Made by a program: the position numbers and the translations under genes. From Lentisphaeraceae bacterium (GTDB lineage: Bacteria > Verrucomicrobiota > Kiritimatiellia > RFP12 > UBA1067), in the NCBI GenBank assembly GCA_004551905.1, contig SFPL01000062.1, forward strand, positions 1-34,315: 34,315 nucleotides of DNA, in the 5' to 3' direction. Under the pieces are notes generated by a model. It was not told the DNA's origin, searched no databases, and saw only the letters and a program-made list of their open reading frames with translations. Positions 8,150 to 15,667 of this stretch are shown piece by piece (the first letter of the stretch is position 1; each line of letters begins with the position of its first letter).

Positions 8150-9141
8150 TGCGGACTTTCCTCGAGGGACTGGCGTCGTTCGTCTCGCCCTGCGTGCTGC
8201 CGCTGGTGCCGGTGTACCTGGCCTACTTCGCGGCCGGGGACGCCGGCAAGGTCCGCACCGCTGCGCGCGCGCTCGCGTTCGTGGGCGGGTTCACGGCGGT
8301 GTTCGTGGCGCTCGGCGTGGCGGCGGGGACGCTTGGGGACGCGCTTGCCGCGCACCGCCGCCAGGTCGAGGTGGTCTGCGGCGTCGTGGTGGCGCTGCTG
8401 GGCCTTGGGTTTCTGGGGCTGTTCCGGCTGCCGTCGCTGGGCCGTGCGCGCAAGGTCGAGGTGCGCGGGGTGCTGTCCGCCTTTCTCTTTGGCATCGTCT
8501 TCTCGCTCTGCCTTTCGCCCTGTGTCGGGGCATTTCTTGCCGCGGCTCTGCTGGAGGCCGCGAGCGAGGGAGGTGCTGTTTCCGGCGGTTTGAAACTGGC
8601 CGCATATTCGGCCGGATTGGGGGTGCCGATGGTTGTTTCCGCGCTGCTGGTCGATAGGCTAAAGGGTGCGTTGGCGTTTCTCCGCGAGCGGGCAAGGGCA
8701 GTCAACGCCGTGTGCGGCGCGCTGCTGATTGCGTTCGGCGCGAGCATGGCGCTGCCGGGCTGCTCTTCGCAGCCCGCCCCAGAGGCGACAACCACCGCTA
8801 AGCCTGCCGCCGAGCCGCAACCGGAGGCGAAGGCCGAGGTCAACGTGGTCGGCGAGGAGGCGTTTGCACGCGAGGTGCTGGAGGCGGAAGGGCCGGTGCT
8901 GGTGGATTTCTGGGCGCCCTGGTGCGGCCCCTGCCGCAAGATGGCGCCCATTGTCGCCGAGATCGCCAGTTCCGGCAAGGCCAAGGTGGTTAAGGTCAAT
9001 GTGGACGAAAACCGCGAACTGGCCACCCGCTACGGCATCCGCGGCATTCCGGCGTTCAAGCTTTTCCGCGGCGGCAAGGTCGAGCGCGAGGCGCTCGGCA
9101 GCATGACCCGCGCCGACCTCGAATCTACCCTCGGGCTGTAG
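8149..9141 (+). CDS. CcdA/DsbD-like membrane protein fused to a thioredoxin domain
   Basis: 330 residues. Residues 1-200 are a CcdA-type electron carrier with about six membrane helices and the two paired-cysteine segments, SPCVLPLVP (C15) and LCLSPCVG (C121/C124). Residues 201-232 are a Pro/Ala/Glu linker. Residues 233-330 are a thioredoxin domain with WAPWCGPCRK (C259, C262) and a cis-proline in RGIPAF (P301). By family, the membrane part carries electrons from cytoplasmic thioredoxin across the inner membrane, and the fused domain would be the partner, resembling a DsbD lacking its N-terminal domain. The linker begins ALPGCSS, which looks like a lipobox but is internal to the protein. The ATG overlaps the upstream stop. 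It may supply reductant to the secreted thioredoxin-like proteins downstream (inference). Confidence 0.88.
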   Translation: MRTFLEGLASFVSPCVLPLVPVYLAYFAAGDAGKVRTAARALAFVGGFTAVFVALGVAAGTLGDALAAHRRQVEVVCGVVVALLGLGFLGLFRLPSLGRARKVEVRGVLSAFLFGIVFSLCLSPCVGAFLAAALLEAASEGGAVSGGLKLAAYSAGLGVPMVVSALLVDRLKGALAFLRERARAVNAVCGALLIAFGASMALPGCSSQPAPEATTTAKPAAEPQPEAKAEVNVVGEEAFAREVLEAEGPVLVDFWAPWCGPCRKMAPIVAEIASSGKAKVVKVNVDENRELATRYGIRGIPAFKLFRGGKVEREALGSMTRADLESTLGL

Positions 9142-9149
9142 CGCCGGCG

Positions 9150-11375
9150 ATGATCACCGCCGCAGCATATACCGTGAAACATGGTCGGCAGGGCCTGGCC
9201 CTTTTCACGGCATTTGCCGTTGTTGCGGTGATGCTTGGATCTGTCCAATCGTATGCGGCCGAGAAGGGGCCGCTCGACGACGTGCCGTGGATCGGCGACG
9301 GAAGGCCCGAGCGCAATGGAGCGGACTGGTACGACGAAGACCCCGCGCCCATATTCATGGCGGAGTTCGTGCTGCCGGAGGGCGTTACCGAGGCGAAGGT
9401 GCACTTTGCCTGTGCGGGCTTCGGGTTCTTCAGCATCCACGGCGCCCATATGGCGTCGGACGAAGCGCTTTGGAGCGTCTATGATAAGACGATCTATTCG
9501 ACGACGACGCCGACGCTGAGGGCAACGACTGCCCTTAACGTGGGAGCGAGCAGTCAGGGCTTCGAGCTGGAGTCCTACCCTGCGACGAACAGGGTGTATG
9601 TCTGGCTCGGCAACGGATTCTACAACTTGCCTCCGCTCCGATTCTGGGGGGCGCGGTGCTTCCGCGAGTCGCTGGCGCATGGACGGCCCTGCTTCAAGCT
9701 CTCCATCGACGGAGTCGACAAGCCGCTCAAATGGAAGTGGCGCGAGACGGAGATTGTTCGCAATTCGGTCTACCTTGGCGAGGAAATTGACGCCGCACGC
9801 CTCAATGAAACCGTGTATGATCCTTTTGGCCCTTCAAGTAGGCCGCCATGGGAACCGGCGGCGGTTGTGAAGGGGCCAAAGGGGAAAATCGTCGAATGGC
9901 CGCGCGGCAATCCGAGGATGGGCACGTTCGAGATCCACCACGGCAAGGCAAAGTGGCTGAAGGATGGCGAGGTGCAGGTCGTGGACTTCGGCGTGAATGC
10001 GTCCGGCGTGCCTTCGTTCAGGTTCCGAGACGAGCCGCGCAGCAACCGCATCGAGATAATCTACGGCGAGCGGCTGAACGCCGACGGAACGGTCAATCCG
10101 CTCACCCAGACGGCCGGACAGATCAAGCGCCGCGGAAAGGGCGGACCGGGCGCGCCCGACATCGCCTGCCAGCGCGACGTGTACATCTGCCGCGGACCGC
10201 AGACGCTTCCGCCAATGACGATAACGAGCGCCGATCCGAGAGCCGAACTTTTCCGTCCTCGATTCACCTGGCACGTCTTTCGCTATGCGGAGATTCGCGG
10301 AGCGAAGCGCCTGCTTGGGAAACGAGATGCAGCTCGTGCCGTCCGTTCGATGGTGTCAACTTGCTTTGCCCCGCACGAGGCGAAGGACTTCAAGGCCGAC
10401 AATACTGACCTTGCGGCGATTCACGAAATCTGCCGTCGCACTTTCCAGTCGAATCTGATGGGTGGCGTGCAGTCTGACTGCCCCGGACGCGAACGGCTGG
10501 GCTACGGCGGCGACATCGTCGCGACCTGCGAGGCGTATATGATGAATTGGAATATGCGCGAGATCTACCTGAAGATCCTGCGCGACTTTGCGGACGAGGC
10601 GGAAGACGACGGATGGATCACCGAGACCGCGCCCTACGTCGGCATCGCGGACAGGGGCTTTGGCGGACGCTCGGGCCCGATTTCGTGGGCGCTTGTAGTC
10701 CCGGAGCTGATGGACGGCATCCTGCGCCACTACGACGACAAGCGTGCCTTGGATTTCTATCCCGTCTGCGCGCGGTACGTGCGGCTCGTCGCCGAGAAGA
10801 GCCCCGATGGACTCGTCCCCAACTGTATCGGCGACCATGAGGCGCTGGAGCGCGCGCCGGACGGATGCACTGCGACCGCCCACTGGCACCGCTTCGTCGA
10901 GCTGACCGCGAAGTTTGCGAAGATGCTCGGACGTGCGGATGACGAAAAGGAGTTCACGGCCCTTGCCGGGAAGATACGCGCGGCGTTTGTCGCAACTTAT
11001 GTCAAGGACGGCGTCGTCGCCAACGGAACGCAGTCCGCGCAGGCGATCGGGCTCTATCTTGGGCTCGTTCCCGATGACCAGCGCAAAGCGGCGCTTGCGC
11101 GGCTGGTCGCGGCGGTGGAGGAGAAGGACTGTGGGCCGACGACCGGCATCTTCTCGACGAGATACATGCTGATGTATCTTTCCGAGAATGGACACGCTGA
11201 CCTCGCGCGGAAGATAGTGCTCCACAAGGGTTTCCCCGGCTGGCTCCACATGATCGAGCGCGGCGCGACGACGCTTTGGGAGACCTGGAAGGAGTCCGAC
11301 GACGTCTACTCCAACTGCCACCCGATGTTTGGTTCCGTAGACGAGTGGATCCTGAAGTACGGCGGAAAGAGGTGA
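9150..11375 (+). CDS. Secreted GH78-like alpha-L-rhamnosidase
   Basis: 741 residues with a signal peptide at about 1-36 (basic KHGRQG, hydrophobic LALFTAFAVVAVMLGS, A-A cleavage region). The N-terminal half is beta-rich, as in the accessory domains of GH78 enzymes. The C-terminal half is an (alpha/alpha)6-type catalytic region with SDCPGRERLGYGGD (about 440-455, the family's D-C-P-x-R-x-E-R signature) and GATTLWETWKES followed by HPMFGSVDEWILKYGG near the end. Family enzymes remove terminal alpha-L-rhamnose from plant or bacterial glycans; the exact substrate is unknown, and related rhamnogalacturonan hydrolases are possible. The ATG is 9 nt after the upstream stop with no clear ribosome-binding site. 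Confidence 0.85.
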   Translation: MITAAAYTVKHGRQGLALFTAFAVVAVMLGSVQSYAAEKGPLDDVPWIGDGRPERNGADWYDEDPAPIFMAEFVLPEGVTEAKVHFACAGFGFFSIHGAHMASDEALWSVYDKTIYSTTTPTLRATTALNVGASSQGFELESYPATNRVYVWLGNGFYNLPPLRFWGARCFRESLAHGRPCFKLSIDGVDKPLKWKWRETEIVRNSVYLGEEIDAARLNETVYDPFGPSSRPPWEPAAVVKGPKGKIVEWPRGNPRMGTFEIHHGKAKWLKDGEVQVVDFGVNASGVPSFRFRDEPRSNRIEIIYGERLNADGTVNPLTQTAGQIKRRGKGGPGAPDIACQRDVYICRGPQTLPPMTITSADPRAELFRPRFTWHVFRYAEIRGAKRLLGKRDAARAVRSMVSTCFAPHEAKDFKADNTDLAAIHEICRRTFQSNLMGGVQSDCPGRERLGYGGDIVATCEAYMMNWNMREIYLKILRDFADEAEDDGWITETAPYVGIADRGFGGRSGPISWALVVPELMDGILRHYDDKRALDFYPVCARYVRLVAEKSPDGLVPNCIGDHEALERAPDGCTATAHWHRFVELTAKFAKMLGRADDEKEFTALAGKIRAAFVATYVKDGVVANGTQSAQAIGLYLGLVPDDQRKAALARLVAAVEEKDCGPTTGIFSTRYMLMYLSENGHADLARKIVLHKGFPGWLHMIERGATTLWETWKESDDVYSNCHPMFGSVDEWILKYGGKR

Positions 11376-11390
11376 CGGTTGCGGAGAGGG

Positions 11391-11410
11391 CCCCCCCCCC
11401 CCGAAAAAAA
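11391..11410. repeat. 12-C homopolymer followed by G and seven A
   Basis: A run of 12 C (11391-11402) precedes G and seven A, 22 bp upstream of the -35 element of the next promoter. Such a tract is prone to slippage in cells and to sequencing error. The true length should be treated as uncertain. Confidence 0.8.
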
Positions 11411-11423
11411 TTAAAATACCCGC

Positions 11424-11457
11424 TTGCGCAACGATCAGAGAATATGCTATACTACAC
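11424..11457 (+). promoter_or_regulatory. Promoter of the Cys-rich secreted protein gene
   Basis: TTGCGC (11424-11429), an 18-bp spacer and TATACT (11448-11453) with extended TG at 11445-11446. TGCTATACTACAC (11445-11457) is the fourth copy of the window's promoter motif. Transcription should start near 11460, leaving a leader of about 290 nt. Confidence 0.85.
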
Positions 11458-11459
11458 AC

Positions 11460-11749
11460 GTCTCTAAACAGGAAAGAGGTTTCGGGCATAGTGTCCGGGC
11501 CTAGGCATGCCGGGCGCGATGAAAAATCGGAACTCGGACCTGCAACGGGACACGGTGATCGGAGGCGCGAAACTCAAACCGTTGAAGAAAGCTGAATGGC
11601 ATGACATGTGTGCCGACCGTGCTCACGCGGGTACAACAATGGGAGACGGCAAGACACCGCCGGTGGAACGGGTCGGACGGGTAGCTCCGTTGGAAGTGCG
11701 CGGCGTGTGCCGTGCGCGGACGAATAGGCCAGACAAGGAAAAACAAACA
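11460..11749 (+). promoter_or_regulatory. Long, potentially structured 5' leader
   Basis: About 290 nt between the predicted transcription start and the ATG at 11750. Local helices visible by eye are CGAT/ATCG (11517-11529), CAACGG/CCGTTG (11543-11548 with 11579-11584), CCGTG/CGCGG with loop CTCA (11617-11630), CACC/GGTG (11655-11665), ACGG/CCGT (11677-11690), and a 9-bp hairpin with loop GTGT (11696-11717). A competing long-range pairing CCGACC/GGTCGG (11613-11618 with 11671-11676) is also possible. It does not match riboswitch, RNase P, SRP, tmRNA or self-splicing intron signatures that I know. It could be a regulatory leader, a stabilising 5' end or a separate small RNA. Confidence 0.45.
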
Positions 11750-12529
11750 ATGAAGAAACTCATGTTTCTTGCTGCTGTCGCGGCGGCTACGGTCGCTTCG
11801 GCGAACGTCTGCGTGACGCAGAAGGTGAAGGACGACTGCGGTGACGTCTACGAGGTCACGGGTGCTGGCACGGCTCACAAGGTCGCCATCACGCTCAAGA
11901 CCACGGGCCTCAAGTCGACCACGAAGAAGGTTCAGTGCGAGGACGATGACTGCACCTACTATCGCAACCAGGCGACGAAGAAGATCAACGGCCTCCTCTG
12001 GGAGCAGCTCGATGACTGCACCGACTGCGTGCTCTTTGGCGAGAATGCCGCTTTCTGGACGGCGACGGAGGCGATTGACGCCGAGTTCGCGATTGGCGTT
12101 GGCAAGATTGGCAAGGGCATCAACAGCAAGAAGATCGAAGCCTATGGTTCTCTCGTTGGCGATGACTTCGGCGCGCTCGCGTGGGCTGGCTTCGGTACGC
12201 TCACGTCCAAGACGACGAAGCAGGCTTGCGAGGATGACGAGTGCGCGGCGTGGGTGAAGAGCATCTCCGGCGGCATTGCCGGTACGCTCGTCGCTCCCGA
12301 ATACAACAATGCGTGCTCCGACTGCGATGCAATCGAGTATGCGGGCTGCTGCGAGGACATCCAGCTCTCGTCGACGGCCGCCTACGGCACGATCAAGATC
12401 AGCTACGACGCCGCGACGGCCAAGAAGGTCGCGCTGGCGGAGGATGCCGATGACGTCACGAAGTTTGCGAAGATCCCGGCGGCCATCGCTGATGACATTG
12501 CCGTGAACCCCGTCGCCATCGAGGAGTAA
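11750..12529 (+). CDS. Secreted cysteine-rich repeat protein, unknown function
   Basis: 259 residues. A clear signal peptide, MKKLMFLAAVAAATVASA, is probably cut before NVCV. The mature part has 12 cysteines, many Asp/Glu and many Lys/Thr. Two similar units are visible: QCEDDDCTYY then about 28 residues then LDDCTDC, and ACEDDECAAW then about 24 residues then NNACSDC. These paired C-E-D-D-x-C and C-x-D-C motifs suggest disulfides or acidic metal sites. The reading frame is open upstream to 11507, but that stretch has no ribosome-binding site and lacks the signal peptide position, so the ATG at 11750 after AAGGAAAAAC is chosen. Own promoter and terminator suggest strong, independent expression. 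Family not recognised; a structural or surface protein is plausible. Confidence 0.8.
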   Translation: MKKLMFLAAVAAATVASANVCVTQKVKDDCGDVYEVTGAGTAHKVAITLKTTGLKSTTKKVQCEDDDCTYYRNQATKKINGLLWEQLDDCTDCVLFGENAAFWTATEAIDAEFAIGVGKIGKGINSKKIEAYGSLVGDDFGALAWAGFGTLTSKTTKQACEDDECAAWVKSISGGIAGTLVAPEYNNACSDCDAIEYAGCCEDIQLSSTAAYGTIKISYDAATAKKVALAEDADDVTKFAKIPAAIADDIAVNPVAIEE

Positions 12530-12566
12530 TCCTTGGTGTGACGGAGACGTCTAACTGACGCAGGAG

Positions 12567-12606
12567 CAGGGGGGAATGGGTGACTGTTCTCCCCTGTTCC
12601 CTTTTG
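12567..12606 (+). terminator. Intrinsic terminator after the Cys-rich protein gene
   Basis: CAGGGGGGAA (12567-12576) pairs with TTCTCCCCTG (12587-12596), 10 bp with one G-T pair and a 10-base loop, followed by TTCCCTTTTG. It separates the Cys-rich protein gene from the glycan cluster, unless readthrough occurs; no clear promoter is seen between it and 12634. Confidence 0.75.
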
Positions 12607-12633
12607 CATTCGGGAAGGAATAACGAAAGGCCA

Positions 12634-13764
12634 ATGAAAGCGCGTGTTCTCCAGGCGCTCGCTCTTGCGTTTCTGGCGTTCGTCGGCTGCCGCCGAGAAG
12701 CTTCTGAAACGGCAGAGGGCGCGGCATTGCCCCCGCCTCAGAAGTCGGCGGGCGCGGCCTCCGCGACACGGAAGGCGGCGTCCGACAGTTCGGTTGTCGT
12801 GTGCATCGACGGGCAGCCCCTCACGCGCCGCGACGTCGTGCGCAACGGCAAGGTCATGCTGACGCTGAACATGAACAAGATGCGGCGCACGAAAATTGGC
12901 AAGAAGGACTGGGAGTACCTGACACGCTACTGTGCGGAGGCGGCGAAACGGGAAATCGGACGCGCCGCCGTCCGGCGCTATCTGGCCGACCACCGCCTGA
13001 CGCCCGACTCGAACGTGGTGGCGCGGCTGACGCGCGCGTTTGCGCGGCGCTATGGCGTCAAGTCGAAGAAGCTCAAGCGCTGGCATACGGTGGACGACTT
13101 GAAGTACATGCTCGGCACGAACGCCTTTCGCGTCGATGCCGAGATTCGCGATCGCGTGGACTATGCGACGGTGACGAACGCCATCCTGGCGGCGAATCCG
13201 GTCGTCGTGACGGAGCCGATGGTTCAGAAGCGGCTCAAGGAGATTGCGGACTACAATGCGCGTGCCGCGGCGACGAATGCCGTCGTCTTCGCGCGGGCGA
13301 CGAACGTGTGGCAGAAGATCGTGGGCAAGGAAATCACCTTTGAGGACGCGGCCAAGGCATACAGCGAAGACGCCTATTTGGCTTACGGCTGCGAGTGGGG
13401 ACTGTTTACGCGCGAACAGCTGTCCGACGAGGCAGAGGTTCTCAAGCTTTTGCCGACGCTGAAGGTCGGCGACGTGACGCCGCCCGTCGAGTCCGACGGC
13501 GGCCTGGCGATTCTGCGGATGGACGCGAGTGACGATGCGGACAACGTTGCCTTTTCGCGCGTGTTCTTTCGCTTGCCAATGTTCTACACGCAGGAGACGA
13601 CTGCCGAGGCGCGCACGGCGCTGAAGGAGGAGCTGTCGCGCGAACGGATTTCGGAGACGCTGAAGGACGTGGCGTCCAAGTTGAAGATCGAGTATCCGGA
13701 CGGGACGAACGTCTTCTCGTCCGCCGCCCTCACGCCGGCGGAGTTCTCGGCGTGCGATCGCTGA
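12634..13764 (+). CDS. Parvulin-type peptidyl-prolyl isomerase lipoprotein
   Basis: 376 residues. An N-terminal signal ending FVGC, with Cys 19 as a probable lipidation site, is followed by a low-complexity Ala/Pro/Lys linker and a SurA/PpiC-like N-terminal helical region (GQPLTRRDVV onward). A parvulin-like domain lies at about residues 230-310: FEDAAKAYSED, then a Gly-rich CEWGLFTREQ, then LKVGDVTPPVESDGGLAILRM. Such isomerases fold secreted proteins, and lipoprotein versions are found in several exopolysaccharide clusters. The start at 12634 follows GAAAGG (12625-12630); an in-frame ATG at 12580 would add residues before the signal peptide and overlaps the terminator. First gene of the long glycan and surface-protein cluster. 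Confidence 0.78.
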   Translation: MKARVLQALALAFLAFVGCRREASETAEGAALPPPQKSAGAASATRKAASDSSVVVCIDGQPLTRRDVVRNGKVMLTLNMNKMRRTKIGKKDWEYLTRYCAEAAKREIGRAAVRRYLADHRLTPDSNVVARLTRAFARRYGVKSKKLKRWHTVDDLKYMLGTNAFRVDAEIRDRVDYATVTNAILAANPVVVTEPMVQKRLKEIADYNARAAATNAVVFARATNVWQKIVGKEITFEDAAKAYSEDAYLAYGCEWGLFTREQLSDEAEVLKLLPTLKVGDVTPPVESDGGLAILRMDASDDADNVAFSRVFFRLPMFYTQETTAEARTALKEELSRERISETLKDVASKLKIEYPDGTNVFSSAALTPAEFSACDR

Positions 13765-13768
13765 ATCC

Positions 13769-15667
13769 ATGTTTGCCCTTGCGCTAGCCTTGACGCTGAC
13801 CTATCCGGGCGGGACGTTTGATCCGACTTGGACGAACGCGCCGTCGGCGGCGCGGCTGGCGCCCGTTGGCTATCCATCCGTCTACCGCTTCGTGCAGCCC
13901 GACGGCACGGCGACGCTCTTTCGGGAGGTGGACGCGGCGAAGGGGACGCTGGTCGGGGACAGGCCCTGGGTGGGGGCGCGGCAAGGTGCGCGAACCGACC
14001 TTTGGACAGACCCCGCCCTGACGGGCGGAAAGGTCAAGGCCGGCTTCACGTTCATCAATGGCCTCCTGCGTCATCTTGAGATCGACGGCGTGCCGTACGA
14101 CTTCCCGAAGGGCCTTCCGTTTCCGTCCGACAGCTTGGGCGCGCTGTTCCCGGCGCGTCCGGCGCGTTCCTTTGCCAAAGGCTCTGCGGGCGACATCTGG
14201 AAGGCGGACACGCGGCGCCTGCGGCTCTGGTTCGCCAATCCGAACTGCGCGGGTGCTTTCCTGGCGCAGCTGTTCTTTCTCGCCCTTGCGCCTCTGGCCG
14301 TTCCGGCGTTTCGCCGTCGGTTGGGAGCCGGGCCGCGCGGATGCCGGGTTCTCGTCGCGGGCCTGAGCGTCGCCTTGGCGGCGTTGGCGCTTCTGGGCGT
14401 TCTCAAGACGGGGTCGCGCGGCGCGCTCCTTGGGCTGGTGGCGGGGAGTGTCTGCCTGCTCTTGCCGTTTGCGCGCCGCCTGGGATTGCGGCGTGGGCTG
14501 GCCGTTTGCGCGGCGGGGTTGCTGGCGCTCGGCCTTGTGTGCGCGGTCAGCGGCCAGGGCGCGCGGCTCGCGGACACGTTCCGGCGGGTGGACGCGGGGA
14601 ATGCCTTGCGAATCAAGGTTGCGCGCGCGGCGGCTGCGATGCTCGCGGACGCGTCTTTCGGCTGGCGGGGCGGGGAGGTGCCCGCGCGCAGCGCCTGCCT
14701 CAACTGGTACGTCCTGGACGAAGGGCACATCATTCGCACTCATCTCGTGACGTTGGCCGAGCTGGGCTGGCTGGGTGGTTTTGCCTACCTTTTGGGCTGG
14801 GCACTTCTGCTGGCGGTCGGCGGGTTGGCGTTCCGGCGGCGCGATCCATTGCCCCTTGCGGTTTTCGGCGCGTTTTTCCTCGCGGGCTGCCTGAACCCCG
14901 TTTATCGGGAATGGGAGCTTTGGCTGTTGCCGGGCGCGTTGCTCGCGGCGAGCGTCGCCGGGCTTAGGCGCGGGCGCGCGCGGGCTTGCGCCCGCGCCAC
15001 GGGAGTAGATGGAGTCGCTGCGGCCGGGCCGGGCGTTGGGGGCGCGGCGGCAGGGCTGGCCATTGGGGGCGCGGCGGTCGCTTCGGCGCTGGCGCTGGCG
15101 GGGCTTGTGATCTGGGGACGGGCGTTGCCGCGTTCGGCGGGCGTCGCCGTTCGGGCCGAGGGGGCGGCGACCCTTGTCAATGGGGACAGCCCCTCCGTCT
15201 GGGTTGTGGAGGACACGGCGGTTCTCGGCGGGTTTGGTTTCCCTGGCCGCGAAATCCTGTCCGTTCTCCGTCGCCGCCCGGATGCGCCGGCAATCGGCTA
15301 TGTGCAGAACCTGAACGATCTGCCGTCGACGGTCGAGACGCTTGTCCTGCCGGGGCGGGCGGCGGCGGACTTTCTGCGGCGGCTGCGGGCGGCGGGGACG
15401 TTGCCGTGCGCGGCGAAGCGAATCGTCTTTCTTTCGCCCTCGGTCGGGCCGGACGACGTGCCCGCGTCGCTGCTGGAGCAGGCGGAGGTCCGTTGGCATG
15501 TCGGTTCGCTGGCTGCGCTGCGCGCGCCGAGGGCCTATCGCGTCCGGCGTCCGTGGGTCGTCGTCCATGCGGGCTGCGAACTCTATATTCCAGGCTGGCT
15601 GGACCTTGCGCGGGAAGAGGCTTTTGCCACACCCAAAAACAACAACCAAAAAGGAGAGCAAACATGA
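13769..15667 (+). CDS. O-antigen ligase/polymerase-like membrane protein with extra terminal domains
   Basis: 632 residues. Three parts are visible. Residues 1-155 are mostly non-membrane and beta-rich after a short hydrophobic start. Residues 156-450 hold about eight hydrophobic helices with motifs of the O-antigen ligase/Wzy family: a N-P-N at 157-159 just before the first helix, TGSRGALLGLV (214-224) and HIIRTHLVTLAELGWLGG (320-337). Residues 455-632 form a soluble alpha/beta-like domain of unknown type. Family members join or polymerise lipid-linked glycans on the periplasmic side. The usual helices before the N-P-N motif are missing. Linker residues 400-425 are Arg/Ala/Gly-rich and contain an 11-bp inverted repeat. 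Starts 4 nt after the isomerase gene with no ribosome-binding site, so it is coupled. Its stop overlaps the next ATG. Confidence 0.65.
   Translation: MFALALALTLTYPGGTFDPTWTNAPSAARLAPVGYPSVYRFVQPDGTATLFREVDAAKGTLVGDRPWVGARQGARTDLWTDPALTGGKVKAGFTFINGLLRHLEIDGVPYDFPKGLPFPSDSLGALFPARPARSFAKGSAGDIWKADTRRLRLWFANPNCAGAFLAQLFFLALAPLAVPAFRRRLGAGPRGCRVLVAGLSVALAALALLGVLKTGSRGALLGLVAGSVCLLLPFARRLGLRRGLAVCAAGLLALGLVCAVSGQGARLADTFRRVDAGNALRIKVARAAAAMLADASFGWRGGEVPARSACLNWYVLDEGHIIRTHLVTLAELGWLGGFAYLLGWALLLAVGGLAFRRRDPLPLAVFGAFFLAGCLNPVYREWELWLLPGALLAASVAGLRRGRARACARATGVDGVAAAGPGVGGAAAGLAIGGAAVASALALAGLVIWGRALPRSAGVAVRAEGAATLVNGDSPSVWVVEDTAVLGGFGFPGREILSVLRRRPDAPAIGYVQNLNDLPSTVETLVLPGRAAADFLRRLRAAGTLPCAAKRIVFLSPSVGPDDVPASLLEQAEVRWHVGSLAALRAPRAYRVRRPWVVVHAGCELYIPGWLDLAREEAFATPKNNNQKGEQT
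14967..14998. repeat. 11-bp perfect inverted repeat inside a coding region
   Basis: GGCGCGGGCGC (14967-14977) and GCGCCCGCGCC (14988-14998) flank a 10-base loop. It encodes the R-R-G-R-A-R-A-C-A-R-A linker of the ligase-like protein. No second copy was seen in the window. Confidence 0.7.

Noticed and set aside
11507..11749. In-frame upstream extension of the Cys-rich protein (ATG at 11507)
   Set aside because: It would bury the signal peptide 81 residues inside the protein, has no ribosome-binding site, and its composition is unlike the gene.
11460..11749. Group I or II intron, RNase P, tmRNA or a known riboswitch in the long leader
   Set aside because: No domain V, P7-type core, CCA tail or known riboswitch core sequence could be found by eye.
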